Assembly (NCBI GenBank): GCA_907165065.1
Contig: OU015528.1
Location: forward strand, 76,117,474 to 76,181,473
DNA length: 64,000 nt
Direction of reading: 5' to 3'
From: Caprimulgus europaeus
Taxonomy: Eukaryota; Chordata; Aves; Caprimulgiformes; Caprimulgidae
Positions 61,955 to 64,000 of this stretch are shown piece by piece (positions within the stretch are counted from its first letter, which is position 1; each line of letters opens with the position of its first letter). The notes below the pieces were generated by a model, which did no database searches, had not been told where the DNA came from, and was given only the letters and a program-made list of their open reading frames with translations. The translations under genes and the position numbers were made by a program.

Positions 61955-64000
61955 CAGAAATGAATAATTCACTTTTTATCTTTGCAGAGATGTGGAAATA
62001 AATAATAACTGAAAGTCTAATCTTAGCAAAACTCAGAAGACTAGGAAAAACACATATAAATCATTGGTAATCCTGTAAGATAATTTATACTGCATTGCAA
62101 AAGTGCTCAGCACCTAGACAGTTAGGCAGCTTTTCATAATAGCTCAACTACAATTCAAATGTCAAGTGAAAACAGACATGCCAGGTCTACCAATGAGCAG
62201 TTTACAGATTTTCTAGGCGAATTGCCATACAAATTTTGAAAAATAGAGCAAGTAAGGTGGAGGAATAGTCCCTTCTAACCTGTAATGTGTCACATCTTTG
62301 ACTGTACATGATCCATCATTGTGACAAAGACAGCATTCGATTAATTTACAGTCAGTTTTATTGCTGAATCTACTTACTGCATAGTCTTTGCTACAGTTTA
62401 GCATAGCCAGGTGCCCAAACATAGGGAAGAAGTGGATATTTGAAGTATCCTTCTGCCAAAACATCCCATGTTAGTTACTAGCATCAGTATTATTTACTCT
62501 GGGAGCATACCCTTGAACAAAACAGAGGCTGCATACAACAGATAAAAAATAGATTAAAAACATTTGTTTTAAAAAGGTTAAACTGTGTTTGAATAATTTA
62601 TTCAAAATGTTCCATGTAATTAGCAATACAGGAATTATTTGGTAATAACTAAACCATTACTGTGCACTTTCTGAATTAACATAACAGACTCTGCTGTCAA
62701 CCCATAAAAATGGTACAAGAACTCAACAATAGTTTCTCAGATAACTGCCTTTGCATAAGCAGCTTTGATGCTTCTGAAACTATTTTTACTAGAGTAACAG
62801 CACTAGGTGCCCTAGGTATGAATATTATTTTTAACTAGTTTTAATATTTCTTTCATTGATTGGTATCAGTGCCAACATGTGTCCTGAAGGGTTTGAACTA
62901 CAATACTCATACTCATGCCTAAAACTTCACAGTTACCTTTCTTGCAGTGTTGCCAAAATAATGCATCTCTTTTGCTGTCTTACTCCCATTTATCTCAGGT
63001 TCTGAAATGGTGTTAGTATGAAATACTCATCATTTAAGTGCTTTTCTCTGGCAGCCTTAACCCTTGGGTTTATGTGCTTTTCATTGTGGTACCCTGTTAG
63101 AGGTACTGTTTGTTCTTCCACCTTCATTCAGTGTGGCTGTGAGTTAAGGTGTTAACATAAAAATTTGGCTTCTTTCTTTTGCTCCCATCTGTTCTTCACA
63201 GGGTGTACAGAAGACCAGGGAGGTAGATGAAAGGTAAAGTCAGAGTACTGGTTTGAAACCTTGAACAGAAATTTCTCGAGAAACAAGAAGTGGCAAAAGC
63301 TGAACTAAGGTCCAAGCCAAATTCTCTCTTAAACATGTTCAGATCAAGTTTCTGATCCCAGAGGCACAGACCTTTGCCAATTCCTGAAATGTCACTGGAT
63401 TATGAATACAGAGATTTCCAGATACAGTTTTTCCATCTCTCCTTCTTTTACACTCCAGTTCAGGCTTCACTGAACTTGACTGAAGCTGTTTGTCTCTACA
63501 CCACCTTTAGTATTTGGGTGCATAGGGGCCTCAGGGAGACTTTGCAAGTTTCTAAATCTTGTATCTCTGGAAATACAACATTGCCTAACTCTTGATCTTG
63601 TGTTTCAAAGAAGCCTTATCCATTAAGATATATGGTTAGAAGGTGTTTGATCAATGTCACACAATTAATTTAAAGCTCTGTGCTTTGTGGTGGAGAGGTC
63701 TAGACACTAACATTGATGTATCAAAGGCAAAAAATCTGAGTTAAAGGGGCACATGGGAGAAAGGGGAAGGCAGAAAGGGAATGATCCAACAGGCAGCACA
63801 AAAATGAGTGAGAGGTGGCAGGGCAAAACACAGACAGCTGAACACTGGACTTATGGCTGGACACTAGCAGGGGATAGAGAAGATACATACAATACAGTTT
63901 TACTGTCTATATGTGATGAAGTTGCCTGGATGGCAAAGGACAGTTTCTTAACAGCTTCTCTGATGTCCAGTGTAGCATAGACGATTATGCATTGGTATGA
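61955..64000. other. AT-rich non-coding DNA to the window end
   Basis: No gene is supported. Short frames (62213-62464 minus, 63374-63595 plus, 63753-63980 plus) have no domain or splice support. Confidence 0.5.

Overview
The window looks like a piece of an avian nuclear genome. It is AT-rich, almost gene-free DNA whose dominant repeat is the CR1 LINE. The bird CR1 3' end, with ATTCTATG-type octamers next to a conserved tail, occurs in both orientations. There are also degraded MIR/CORE-SINE-like relics, deeply diverged CR1 of the kind shared by birds, crocodilians and turtles, and one solo retroviral LTR. The species cannot be named from the sequence. I found no complete cellular protein-coding gene, rRNA, tRNA or CRISPR array. 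The window is best read as a gene desert or the inside of a very large intron.

Layout. Positions 1-4.9 kb are AT-rich unique DNA with a CA/TA microsatellite. A nearly full-length but broken CR1 occupies 4.87-9.09 kb on the minus strand. Its parts run from the 3' tail at low coordinates through ORF2 (endonuclease plus reverse transcriptase) and ORF1 (coiled coil plus SGNH esterase) to a CpG-dense 5' leader. A second, truncated CR1 tail of the same subfamily follows at 9.15-9.27 kb. From 9.3 to 25 kb the DNA is mostly unique, with a perfect 13-bp hairpin, a CTCF-like motif, CR1 pieces of several ages and MIR-like relics. At 25.4-27.07 kb lies a plus-strand CR1 that appears to carry a large internal deletion joining its 5' part to its RT domain. 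From 27 to 48 kb there are scattered old SINE and CR1 relics, a perfect (AAT)30 microsatellite and a coding-like minus-strand frame of unknown origin beside it. At 48.5 kb there is an AT-rich near-palindrome, and at 49.25-49.59 kb a 343-bp solo LTR with a perfect 6-bp target-site duplication. The remainder is unique DNA with two weak exon-like segments (56.2 kb minus, 61.1 kb plus), an old palindromic repeat and an old CR1 tail.

The recognisable proteins are all retrotransposon remnants. None works with a neighbour in an operon or pathway. ORF2 of the long CR1 has lost both catalytic aspartates of the FADD box (FANN) and the histidine of the endonuclease SDH motif (SDS), so it cannot be active. 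The most useful leads are the solo LTR, the internally deleted CR1, the CpG-dense CR1 leader, the AT palindrome, and three short frames that an RNA or conservation track could confirm or kill. I did not find a convincing previously undescribed system.
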